Source of the DNA: Cylindrospermum sp. NIES-4074
Lineage (GTDB): Bacteria; Cyanobacteriota; Cyanobacteriia; Cyanobacteriales; Nostocaceae
Direction: 5' to 3'
Length of the DNA: 64,000 nucleotides
Assembly (NCBI GenBank): GCA_003994795.1
Contig: AP018270.1
Coordinates: forward strand, 1-64,000
Positions 1 to 7,649 of the stretch are shown here, one piece after another (positions within the stretch are counted from its first letter, which is position 1; each line of letters starts with the position of its first letter). The notes beneath the pieces are model-generated. The model was given only the letters and a program-made list of their open reading frames with translations. It was not told the DNA's origin and searched no databases. Position numbers and translations under genes: made by a program.

Positions 1-7
1 GGGTAAT

Positions 8-265
8 ATGATTCCTATTTGGAGAGGAGGAGGCTTAACAGAAGCAGTTCGCTTGACTTTTACAGAACAAGAAACTTTGAATTGGGCTAAATCAAAAGAC
101 GGAGAGTTTGCCCGTCAGATTATGAACTGGAACAATTTTGACCTGAGTGTTTGTCGCTCCAAACAACATCAATTAAAAGGCAGATGTATGATTTGGATTG
201 TTCATAATGACGAGCGGGAGCGTTATTTGGAGCAATTAAATCAACGACCAAAATCAAACCGTTAA
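8..265 (+). CDS. hypothetical protein, possibly the 3' end of a larger gene
   Basis: The frame is open to the left edge of the window, so the ATG at 8 may be internal and the true start may lie outside. The 85 residues are mixed and soluble, ending in a basic tail (QLNQRPKSNR). I recognise no domain. The stop lies inside the 3' end of the convergent response-regulator gene (12-base overlap), a compact arrangement that supports it being a real terminus. Confidence is low because there is no homology call and the length is small. Confidence 0.35.
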   Translation: MIPIWRGGGLTEAVRLTFTEQETLNWAKSKDGEFARQIMNWNNFDLSVCRSKQHQLKGRCMIWIVHNDERERYLEQLNQRPKSNR

Positions 266-943
266 ACCAATTTGATTGATATCAGGGCTATCTATAAGTC
301 CCTCTGCAATCCCTTTCATAGCAGCTTGAGCGCGGTTTTGACAAGCCAGTTTCCCTAAAATCCGATGAACATGAGACCTGACAGTACCAACACTCAAAAA
401 AAGTTGTTTTGCAATCTGCTCATTTTGATGACCTAAAGCAATCATTTGCAAAACTTCTAACTCTCTAGAGCTAAGTGGATATTGCCGCACGCCCACGTTT
501 TTTGTTACACTTAGTTCTACAGGTTTAGGTTGCAAATTTTGAATTAATATCTTACCAATTGCTGGATCTAACCATGTTTTTCCCCTATGTGTTGCGTAAA
601 TAGCTTCTGTTAATTTCTCCTTAGCTATTGTTTTAGTGCAGTATGAATCTGCACCAGCCGCATAAGCTTCTTTTACAGAAATTTCAGTTGCTTGGGCATT
701 AAAAATCACAACTTTGGTAAATTGCGACATTTGTTTAATCTTTCTTGTGATTTCAATACCACTGGAGTCTGAAAGTGTGATGTTAACAAGTGCTATGTCT
801 GGAGCATGAGTTTTTATTAGTTCTAGTCCTTCTGATGCTGTTTCAGCTTCCCCACAAATTTCGATACTCTCCTCTTCCGAAAGTAACATTCTAATACCAT
901 ACCGAGTCAGATCATGGTCATCGATAATAACTGTTTTGATCAT
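254..943 (-). CDS. NarL/FixJ-type response regulator without the phospho-acceptor Asp
   Basis: A 229-residue two-domain regulator. Residues 1-120 are a receiver domain: the acidic pair is D8-D9, and the conserved Lys lies in the SYCTK segment. The usual phospho-acceptor Asp is replaced by Asn at residue 54 (PDIALVNITL, where the family has a D in the LLDI-type strand). Residues about 155-215 are a LuxR-type HTH (LSSRELEVLQMIALG, then VGTVRSHVHRIL). The start is well supported by a perfect AGGAGGT ribosome-binding site seven bases upstream. No histidine kinase lies beside it. Without Asp54 it probably acts as a phosphorylation-independent DNA-binding regulator, or responds to another signal. 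The fold is clear; target genes are unknown. Confidence 0.9.
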   Translation of the reverse strand: MIKTVIIDDHDLTRYGIRMLLSEEESIEICGEAETASEGLELIKTHAPDIALVNITLSDSSGIEITRKIKQMSQFTKVVIFNAQATEISVKEAYAAGADSYCTKTIAKEKLTEAIYATHRGKTWLDPAIGKILIQNLQPKPVELSVTKNVGVRQYPLSSRELEVLQMIALGHQNEQIAKQLFLSVGTVRSHVHRILGKLACQNRAQAAMKGIAEGLIDSPDINQIGLTV

Positions 944-950
944 CTGATTT

Positions 951-957
951 ACCTCCT
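951..957 (-). promoter_or_regulatory. strong Shine-Dalgarno for the response regulator
   Basis: On the minus strand this reads AGGAGGT, seven bases before the ATG that starts at 943. It fixes that start codon. Confidence 0.8.
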
Positions 958-1208
958 ACTTAGGTTGGATTATCTGATTTTTCAAAATTATTAGTGATGA
1001 TCTTGAAAAATGGTAGCTTATAGCGGAGTTGAATTGCATACAATACAGAATCGAAGCAGATGACACCGAAAGCCTTGCACTGAAACAGAAATCTTATCTA
1101 TGCCATCTACAAGGTCTTGCATCCAAAGGAGAAGCGCTATATTTGCCAGTTTGGGAGATGGCAAATTTAATCTTCTGATAATTATTCAATAATTTATTTA
1201 TTTTAAAC

Positions 1209-1224
1209 TGTGATCTGAATCACA
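1209..1224. promoter_or_regulatory. CRP-type palindromic site
   Basis: The sequence TGTGATCTGAATCACA is a perfect TGTGA-N6-TCACA palindrome, the consensus recognised by CRP-family regulators including cyanobacterial SyCRP1. It lies about 265 bases upstream of the response-regulator start and far from the XRE gene, so which promoter it serves is not clear. Seen directly; function is inferred. Confidence 0.5.
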
Positions 1225-1751
1225 CTTAAACAAGCTAGTCTTAGTATTTTGTGTATAAATATTATTTCTATTTGTATTTAAATACACATTATAAAGAGAT
1301 TGAAAGCGCAGCAGGGTAAGGATTATATCTATACAACCTCCAATTGAATAAGTATTTAGTCAGAACTCCTGCACCTAAAGGCTTGGAGGCTCTGATGAAA
1401 TTCCGCAAGAAACTAGGATCAAAATTGCTTTTAACTTAGAACTGGCAATAGTTTGACTTCGATTAACCACTTATCCTTGTCAAAAAAATTAGCTTTGAGC
1501 TATTTGATTTTATTTATATTAATCTATATCCCTTAACTGACAGGGCTTTCAGGCACTTTTTATGCTAGAAAACTTCAAAGTCCCGTTTAGAAGATGAATT
1601 TTTTTTCTCGGTAGCAAAAAACTTCTTCACTATTTAAATATACCTTTGTATCGAATTTCTCTATATTTTTATACATTTTTTTTATACCTTTTGATAGGGA
1701 TGCGATTGAAAGAGCTAGGTATAATAAATATATTATTCATGCTCTTTTTGT

Positions 1752-2159
1752 TCATGCTGTTTTTGCTGCTAAGAAGTTCGCACTTTTAGATATTACGTCT
1801 AAAATATCTACTGGTTCGAGCAGAGTAATTTGTGCTAATACTTCCTCTTTAATCTCCTCAACAGGACGAGTTTTTAACTTTCTGGCATGATTCAATGGGC
1901 TATTTTCCCAACCTTGACGGTAGCTAGATAAACATATATGACCATCCAAGTACTGTTGCAGCGATTCACTATCACCCCCACTCAGTTTTGCCAAACGCAA
2001 GAAATTTCTAGAGTCAGCTTCAGGAATGACTTTCGCTTTTAACCATCTGTATACAGTTGTAGAATCTACACCAATTTTTTCAGCTAACCTTTTTTGAGTC
2101 CAGCCTTCTTGTAATAACTGTTCAATTAACTGAGCTAATCGTTTTTGGCGTTCCTGCAT
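1752..2159 (-). CDS. XRE-like helix-turn-helix transcriptional regulator
   Basis: 135 residues. The N-terminal part (about 15-45) is a helix-turn-helix: the segment WTQKRLAEKIGVDSTTVYRW matches Cro/C1 and resolvase-type HTH spacing. The remainder, with NHARKLKTRPVEEIKEEVL, looks like a small dimerisation or effector region and has no domain I recognise. A near-palindrome abuts the start codon (2161-2179), suggesting autoregulation. It stands alone. Regulators of this size are common as plasmid or toxin-antitoxin repressors, but no toxin partner is visible. Confidence 0.75.
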   Translation of the reverse strand: MQERQKRLAQLIEQLLQEGWTQKRLAEKIGVDSTTVYRWLKAKVIPEADSRNFLRLAKLSGGDSESLQQYLDGHICLSSYRQGWENSPLNHARKLKTRPVEEIKEEVLAQITLLEPVDILDVISKSANFLAAKTA

Positions 2160-2160
2160 A

Positions 2161-2179
2161 GTAGAAAACCTGGTTCTAC
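2161..2179. promoter_or_regulatory. candidate operator upstream of the XRE regulator
   Basis: GTAGAAAACCTGGTTCTAC has matching arms GTAGAA and TTCTAC and lies directly before the start codon of the minus-strand HTH gene. A second inverted pair (AGTAA then TTACT) follows at about 2220-2236. The position suits autorepression; this is inferred. Confidence 0.4.
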
Positions 2180-2674
2180 CAGTTATAAAAGTTACTTTTA
2201 GTTTTTGTAGTCTTTGAGCAAGTAAAAAGAATTACTTTTTATTGCACTTTATACTTATGGGATAACGTTGGCGAATTCAAATGATTGATATCTAACACCT
2301 GATGTCGGTTTACAGTAACCACTGCATAAGGCTTTTAGACTTTTGTAGTACATCAGCCAACAGTGTCCTTATCTTGGCACAAGGATCTAGCTCGGCTCAA
2401 AGTGGATTGGCCTTGCTCATTTATTTTATTTACTAATTTAAAACGAAACCTCTCTCATTTACAAGAGTTTGAGGAATTTAATCAAAGAAGGCTTTACCAC
2501 AAGCCAATAAAAAATTTTGGATCACATCGGAATCAAAACGTTAAGAAATTATAAGTAACTATGCAGCTTACATTGCATTGTGCAAGCATTATTATTGCAG
2601 GGTGCAAAGTTACAAAATGTACTTTAGAAAGCATCCGTCAACAAACAAGGTGTCATCACTCCCAAAGCAAAGTT

Positions 2675-3835
2675 ATGACGTATATGACGGACTTTAGTCG
2701 AGCTTCTGTCAATGAAGGAGAGAACCAAACAAGGTTATCCTCTAATTCTACCGTCTTTTTGGATACACAAAATCTTACTTTTGTCCAAGATAGTGATCCA
2801 ATGGGGTTGGAGACTAACTCTGAACAAAACCAGGCTGATAGTCAAAACCTATCGAATATGGAAAATCAGCCCAATGAAGCTGATAGCTTACGTGGCGTAA
2901 AGCCCTGCGGGCATAGCTGCGCTTACCGCGATAGCGTCCCGGAGGCATCAGCCATAGCCTTGGAACTAGATAGGTTAGAGGGCAGAATTGAAAAGGGTTT
3001 AAGAGCATTTTGGGAAATCGGACAGTCTTTGGGTCAAATTCGAGATAAACAGCTTTATCGGCAAAGTTACAAAACCTTTGAGGAATATTGCCTAAATCGT
3101 TGGGAAATGTCCCGACGTTCAGCTTATCGCTTGATAGAAGCTGCATCTATTTATGAAAATGTGACCCATGGATCACAAATTCCAGAAAATGTGACCCATG
3201 GGTCACATTTTAAAATTCTTCCCGCCAATGAACGTCAAGTCAGACCTTTAGCAACGCTAACCCCAGAAAAACAACGCGAAGCTTGGGCTAAAGCAGTTTC
3301 TACAGCCCCCGGTGGGAAAGTTACATCTGGTCACGTCGCCCAAGTAGCAAGAGAGTACCATCGTCAGAACTCAGCGAATAAATTTGGGAAAAAGCACTTT
3401 TTTGAGAAGCAAGAGCAATCAACTGACAATTCTCAGCAGTCATTGACCCATAGCTGCTGGAATTGCTGTCATTGCAGTCGGGAGTCGGTAGACGACGATC
3501 CCCAAAGCTTTTATTGCTATCAGCTAGGTAAATTAAGCTTTGTTGAAAAAGACGGCAACCAACGAGGAGCAGAATGTGAATTCTGGACTAATCGCTTTGC
3601 AGAATCATCTGAAGTCAGAAAAAATTTAGTACCGTTACGAGAAACTTTCAACCTCACTTTACAACTTCCAGCACACTTGCAACCATTGATACAGGATGCT
3701 GCTAAAGAGTCAGAGTTAGCTGTTATGGAATGGGTAGCAAAACTTGTGGAAGAAGCAATTTCCAAAAAGAATGGTACTCAAAATATAGATATTCACCAAA
3801 ATTGCATAGACATCACAGTTTCAGAAGTTGCTTGA
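2675..3835 (+). CDS. plasmid-associated DNA-binding (ParB-like) protein with an in-frame repeat
   Basis: The frame is open from 2561, but the first 38 codons (Cys/His-rich, no ribosome site) look non-coding, so I place the start at the ATG at 2675; 2684 is also possible. The core, LDRLEGRIEKGLRAFWEIGQ followed by a YKTFEEYCLNRW segment and SRRSAYRLIEAA, resembles helical DNA-binding proteins found on cyanobacterial plasmids. Two copies of the octapeptide ENVTHGSx are encoded by palindromic repeats. A Cys-rich patch (CWNCCHCSRE) follows, and the C-terminus resembles a small ribbon-helix-helix tail. Around residues 109-132 of the long frame sits a translated mobile repeat (LRGVKPCGHSCA). Exact function is unknown; partition or replication control is a guess. 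Confidence 0.6.
   Translation: MTYMTDFSRASVNEGENQTRLSSNSTVFLDTQNLTFVQDSDPMGLETNSEQNQADSQNLSNMENQPNEADSLRGVKPCGHSCAYRDSVPEASAIALELDRLEGRIEKGLRAFWEIGQSLGQIRDKQLYRQSYKTFEEYCLNRWEMSRRSAYRLIEAASIYENVTHGSQIPENVTHGSHFKILPANERQVRPLATLTPEKQREAWAKAVSTAPGGKVTSGHVAQVAREYHRQNSANKFGKKHFFEKQEQSTDNSQQSLTHSCWNCCHCSRESVDDDPQSFYCYQLGKLSFVEKDGNQRGAECEFWTNRFAESSEVRKNLVPLRETFNLTLQLPAHLQPLIQDAAKESELAVMEWVAKLVEEAISKKNGTQNIDIHQNCIDITVSEVA
2886..2955 (+). repeat. small dispersed GC-rich repeat translated in frame
   Basis: This segment, with the core AAAGCCCTGCGGGCATAGCT, is also found at 14353-14425 inside the replication protein gene. In both genes it is read in the same frame, giving LRGVKPCGHSCA and later VPEASAI. 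It belongs to the small mobile repeats known from Nostoc-type genomes. Confidence 0.75.
3160..3207. repeat. two palindromic TGTGACCCATGG-type units, 30-base period
   Basis: 3160-3177 reads TGTGACCCATGGATCACA and 3190-3207 reads TGTGACCCATGGGTCACA; the second is a perfect 18-base palindrome. The 30-base period keeps the reading frame and encodes the repeated ENVTHGS peptide. A third, diverged copy is at 40577-40594, outside this gene. Confidence 0.8.
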
Positions 3836-4326
3836 TATTTAAGACTACAAAGGCAAAAACTCAATCTAGAATGGGTAGCTTGGCGCTTATAGCAATTCCC
3901 TATAAGGTTGAAACAAATATGATACCCCCAATCCCCTTGAAAAAGAGGGCGAAGAGAAATTATATGTATCAAGTTTTAAGAGAAATAGATTAATCCTCTT
4001 CTTTGAAACTGGATGGGTGAAACATTGAATCTTCGTTGGACGTATCATCGAAAAATCGTTAATTTTCCGAAAATAATGGAAGAAGGTTAATTAGGATTAA
4101 TACACAAAGGTTATCTGTTGACGCTAAGTGTCAACTTGCAAATCTTAAAAACGTAGAGATGTATTAATAGAAACTTTTAAGGTGTAGTAATTTTTATCAC
4201 CCATACACATATATTTTGTTTAAAACCGTAATTTTTCGTTTTTAAGGGTAAATCCTATCAGTATTTGCAGCGAAATGCCACTTTGCATCAAGTCAATATT
4301 TGGTAATTTGGGGGAGGACAATTTTA
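3836..4326. other. intergenic region with a palindromic operator candidate
   Basis: About 490 bases without a supported gene. The only clear structure is the 19-base palindrome at 4117-4135. A short frame at 3730-3993 is a shadow and has no support. Confidence 0.5.
4117..4135. promoter_or_regulatory. 19-base palindrome upstream of the HTH-tailed plasmid gene
   Basis: GTTGACGCTAAGTGTCAAC has nine-base arms with a single mismatch around a central A. It lies about 190 bases upstream of a gene whose product ends in an XRE-type HTH, so an autoregulatory operator or a replication/partition site is plausible. Confidence 0.45.
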
Positions 4327-5886
4327 GTGTCAGTAGGAGATAATAACAAAAGGAATCCAAACCCTGAATTATCAGGCTACCAATTGCTGTTAGCTGGTTT
4401 ACAAGTACCGCAGACACCAACAGCTGCTAAACGACTGAGGAAACCCAAAAACCTTCCTTTTACAGAACCACTGCTATTCACAAGCAAATACTACGAGATG
4501 ACGGCAACAAGTGCGCCAATTATTAGTGCTACCCAGGCATACCTCAAACACCCAGATTGGAGTAAGTACAGTAACGGCACGCTGTACTACCAAAAAACAT
4601 TTGGGAAAGGTCGTCATATCGAATTTTGCGTACTTAATAAACACAATCATCAGCCACAGTACATTTTAGACCGTGCTGAACAGGAAATTATTAAACAATA
4701 CGGTGTGATGGCAGCGAGATTACACGCAGTATTCGCCACATATACTGCTCAACAAGAAGAACCTTGGAAGCAGCCTTTTGTACTGCGCGGTTCGGAACTT
4801 ATTAAAACACTTCAGATATATAAAAGTAAAAAGCTAAACAAAGCAGCAAAACTAAAAGCTATAGCAGATTTAGCTATGGTCGTTGGCACTTTGGGAGCAG
4901 TTATTCAGTGGTACGAAGGGGACTTAAATCTTTGTATTAAAGAGCGTTGCTTACTCTGGATGGTAAGTGTACAGGAATATAGTCAACCAAATTTATTTGG
5001 TGAAGCGGATGACATTTTAGAAGTTATTATTCGTGTACAGCCAGGTCTTTGGACTTATAATTTTCTCAATGCTGAAGGGGAGAAATCAAAAACCGCACTC
5101 TACCAATGTGGGTTTATCCCCAAACAAGTTTTTGATTTAGATCCACATCAGGATAAACTAGCCTTCAGCCTAGCTTTGTATATTATTCAAAATAACCGCG
5201 CTCATAAAAATGGTAGTTATACAGTTTATAACTTGTTGAGTAATATTTTACCATCTTCGCAAATTCAGAAAGCAATCAGTGATTATCGGTACGGTTGGCG
5301 ATTAAAAGAAGATTTAGAAGAAGCATTACTGCTGTTAAAAGATAAAGTTGATATGACGATTGAATTTGATGACCAAACCTACCCCATGTGGTTAAGACCT
5401 TTGTGGGCAATACCAGAAGAACTAGCTCATTTATCCCCTCAAGAAAGAAATCAAAAGTTACTGGGAAAGAAAAAGTTACCAGATAATTATATTCAAAATA
5501 TTTTATTATCTGCTAAGTTAAGTTTTCAGTTACCTTCTTCACAAATAAATAATCAAAAATCAGTAAAAAATAAAAATACAAAATCTAATAAAGCTAGTGT
5601 AAAAATACAAAATCCGGTTGATGTTGTAATAAATAATTCTGATATAGCTGAAACTTCGTTAGCAAGTAATGGTAAAGTACCGATTATAAATATACCTGTT
5701 ATCCAGGAAATAACTGGCAGCTTGGTTAAACAAATGAGAACAGCTAAAAAAATGAGTCAAAGAGATTTTGCTAATGCTGTAGGTATGAGTCAAAGCTGGG
5801 TCAGGGATATTGAGACTAAGGGTAAGGATGCACCTATTCCTGAAAAGTATACTGCTCTAATTAAAGAGGTTTTAAATTTTGGATAA
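4327..5886 (+). CDS. plasmid protein with C-terminal XRE helix-turn-helix
   Basis: The frame opens with TTG at 4300, but GTG at 4327 is preceded at the right distance by GGGGAGG (4310-4316), so I choose 4327. The protein has about 519 residues. Residues about 75-380 form a globular, mostly helical region with no family I can name. A Lys/Asn/Ser-rich linker follows (about 415-470). The C-terminus is a Cro/C1-type HTH (MRTAKKMSQRDFANAVGMSQ, then WVRDIE). It is followed by a small gene 27 bases downstream, suggesting an operon. A replication-initiator or copy-control role is possible from context only. Confidence 0.65.
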   Translation: MSVGDNNKRNPNPELSGYQLLLAGLQVPQTPTAAKRLRKPKNLPFTEPLLFTSKYYEMTATSAPIISATQAYLKHPDWSKYSNGTLYYQKTFGKGRHIEFCVLNKHNHQPQYILDRAEQEIIKQYGVMAARLHAVFATYTAQQEEPWKQPFVLRGSELIKTLQIYKSKKLNKAAKLKAIADLAMVVGTLGAVIQWYEGDLNLCIKERCLLWMVSVQEYSQPNLFGEADDILEVIIRVQPGLWTYNFLNAEGEKSKTALYQCGFIPKQVFDLDPHQDKLAFSLALYIIQNNRAHKNGSYTVYNLLSNILPSSQIQKAISDYRYGWRLKEDLEEALLLLKDKVDMTIEFDDQTYPMWLRPLWAIPEELAHLSPQERNQKLLGKKKLPDNYIQNILLSAKLSFQLPSSQINNQKSVKNKNTKSNKASVKIQNPVDVVINNSDIAETSLASNGKVPIINIPVIQEITGSLVKQMRTAKKMSQRDFANAVGMSQSWVRDIETKGKDAPIPEKYTALIKEVLNFG

Positions 5887-6252
5887 GCTGTTGAAAATAA
5901 TGAGGTAAAAAATATGGCTCAAAGTCCATCAGAGAGAATTGTCAGACGCGGGAGAGTATTTCCTGAAATTCAATGGACTGAGGAACAAAAAGCTCAAGAT
6001 AGAGCGAGAAGAAAGGCATTTTCGGATCGTTGTTGGGTGATTTTTGAGCGTTTAAAACCAGAAATACTCGATAAATACTATGGTTGGTACATTGCTATTG
6101 AACCTGATAGCGGTGATTATTTTATTGATCAGGATCAAGAGGTAGCAAGTAAAATGGCTAGAGAAAAGTATCCTCATTTACAGCAATTTGAGATCAAACA
6201 CGCCACAAAGATCGTAAACTTTAAAAATGTAAAAAAAGAAGATTATTGAGAA

Positions 6253-6609
6253 ATGGCAGCATATTCCATTGACTTGCGAAAGAAGATATTAAGTGCGTGG
6301 CAAAACCAAGAAGGTACGCAGAGAGAGTTAGCGGAAAGATTTAAAGTTAGTTTATCATTTATCCGTGACTTTTTGCGTCGGTATCGAGAGACGGGGGAGA
6401 TAACTGCCAGATCCCAAGGAGGAGATCGGCGCTCAAAGCTTAAAGATAAAGAGCAAGAATTATTAAAGATAATGGTGACAGAGCAAAATGATCTATATTT
6501 GCGAGAAATTCAAGCAGCAATCAAAGAGCGCGCATGTATAGAAGTAAGTATATCAAGTTTGTCCCGTACTCTCAACCGCTTAAAATTAAATCGTAAAAAA
6601 AAACTTTAG
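6253..6609 (+). CDS. IS630 transposase, N-terminal frame (HTH part)
   Basis: 118 residues with two helix-turn-helix segments (YSIDLRKKILSAWQ, then TQRELAERFKVSLSFIRDFL; and IQAAIKERACIEVSISSLSR). It ends in a run of nine adenines (6595-6603) followed by CTTTAG. A -1 slip in that run moves into the frame of the catalytic part without meeting a stop, giving NRKKKTLVATEQ. So this and the next entry probably make one protein of about 320 residues by programmed frameshifting. Confidence 0.85.
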   Translation: MAAYSIDLRKKILSAWQNQEGTQRELAERFKVSLSFIRDFLRRYRETGEITARSQGGDRRSKLKDKEQELLKIMVTEQNDLYLREIQAAIKERACIEVSISSLSRTLNRLKLNRKKKL

Positions 6610-6644
6610 TAGCGACTGAGCAAGCGACAGAACGAGTACAAGAA

Positions 6645-7223
6645 TTGCGCCATGAATTTCGGCGTTGGTTAGATACTATAGATGTTAGAAACCTGGTATT
6701 CATCGATGAAACAGGTGTAAATCTAGCTATGACAAGACACTATGGTAGGTGTGAAGGTGGAGTCAGAGTCTATGATAATCGCCCAGGAAATAAAGGTAAA
6801 AACATGACTGTAATTGCAGCTATGAGCGATGAAGGCTTAATTGCCACTATGACTTTCCCCGGTAGTTTGAATACGGCTAGTTTTTTAGTTTTTATCGAGC
6901 AAATATTACTACCTCAGTTGTGGCGGGGAGCAATTGTAGTGATGGATAATTTACCTGTACATTATGCTAATACGGCAAAAGCAATAATAGAATCTGTTGG
7001 CGCTAAAATTAAGTTTTTGCCTCCATACTCGCCTGATTTATCACCAATCGAATTATGTTGGTCAAAGTTAAAAGAAATTCTTCGTTCTGCTAAAACTCGC
7101 ACATTTGATACTCTTAATGAAGCAATCACTATGGCTGTTAATACTATTACTGATGAAAATGCGCTAAATTGGTTTCATCATTGTGGTCTATTTTTTGACC
7201 CTATTAGAAAGCTATTCCTGTAG
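6645..7223 (+). CDS. IS630 transposase, catalytic DDE frame
   Basis: 192 residues from its first ATG. The DDE triad is visible: Asp in LVFIDETGVN, Asp in VVMDNLPVHY, and Glu in SPDLSPIELCWSKLKE. On its own it lacks the DNA-binding part and is presumably made as a fusion with the preceding frame through the A9 run at 6595-6603; the same frame is open back through that run. Identical to the copy at 39682-40260. Confidence 0.88.
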   Translation: MRHEFRRWLDTIDVRNLVFIDETGVNLAMTRHYGRCEGGVRVYDNRPGNKGKNMTVIAAMSDEGLIATMTFPGSLNTASFLVFIEQILLPQLWRGAIVVMDNLPVHYANTAKAIIESVGAKIKFLPPYSPDLSPIELCWSKLKEILRSAKTRTFDTLNEAITMAVNTITDENALNWFHHCGLFFDPIRKLFL

Positions 7224-7294
7224 TGGGTTTGATCGCAAACTGCTGTAATTCATCATATTTATGGCATTAATGAAACGGGAGTTAGTGGCAGAAT

Positions 7295-7437
7295 ATGATT
7301 GAGGGAAGATTTGGGAAAATGGCCATTCTGTATTTGGTCACAAAAATTAACATTTTATACTTTGCTATATTTTTGTATATATGGTATTTTAAAATATGTA
7401 ATTTTTTTAAAGAACATTTGGATAAAATTAAAGTTGT
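7295..7437 (+). pseudogene. possible remnant of a retropepsin-like gene
   Basis: The ATG at 7295 overlaps the stop of the rebuilt small gene (ATGA). It begins MIEGRFGKMAILYLV, similar to the opening of cyanobacterial clan-AA aspartic proteases, then degenerates into Ile/Phe/Tyr-rich sequence with no catalytic D-T/S-G. The match is only to the first few residues, so this is a weak call based on context. Confidence 0.25.
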
Positions 7438-7649
7438 ATGAATCTAAATATATTACCTGAAGAACAGGAAATAGAACAAAAAATTCATAAATTTAAATCA
7501 GTTTTAGACAATAAAAAGTTAACTAATGAAATCATTGTTCAAAAATATATAATAGATGGTACTTCTCATGTATTTAGAAATAACGAAGAAGCATATTTTG
7601 ATTTAAAATCCAGTATTGGCACTTTTTTTAATGAAAAGCCGACAAATAT

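Larger units (their letters stand above)
944..1751. other. intergenic region, AT-rich, no gene seen
   Basis: About 800 bases between two minus-strand regulators. No convincing reading frame is present. It holds one clear CRP-type palindrome (1209-1224) and otherwise AT-rich sequence. Confidence 0.6.
6179..7247 (+). mobile_element. IS630-family insertion sequence, copy 1
   Basis: 1069 bases including the flanking TA on both sides. The terminal inverted repeats begin TACAGCAATTTGAGATCAAA on the left and TACAGCAGTTTGCGATCAAA on the right (read inward), differing at two positions. The TA duplication and a two-frame DDE transposase are typical of IS630/Tc1-mariner. A second copy of the same length lies at 39216-40284 in the same orientation, so transposition was recent. 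Confidence 0.93.
5914..7298 (+). pseudogene. small conserved gene split by IS630; rebuilds to about 105 residues
   Basis: The reading frame from 5914 (ribosome site GAGGT just upstream) runs 89 codons to 6180, where IS630 inserted at a TA. It then reads 23 foreign codons from the element and stops at 6249. Removing the element and one TA joins codon 89 (TTA) in frame to 7248-7298, adding IHHIYGINETGVSGRI and a stop. The ending NETGVSGRI resembles that of small cyanobacterial proteins encoded just before a retropepsin-like protease. The stop TGA overlaps an ATG (7295-7298) that begins MIEGRFG, as in such pairs. The rejoining is seen in sequence; the family assignment is from memory. Confidence 0.75.

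Noticed and set aside
2363-2554. 63-codon plus-strand frame upstream of the ParB-like gene
   Set aside because: No ribosome site, no recognisable fold, and composition like the surrounding non-coding DNA.
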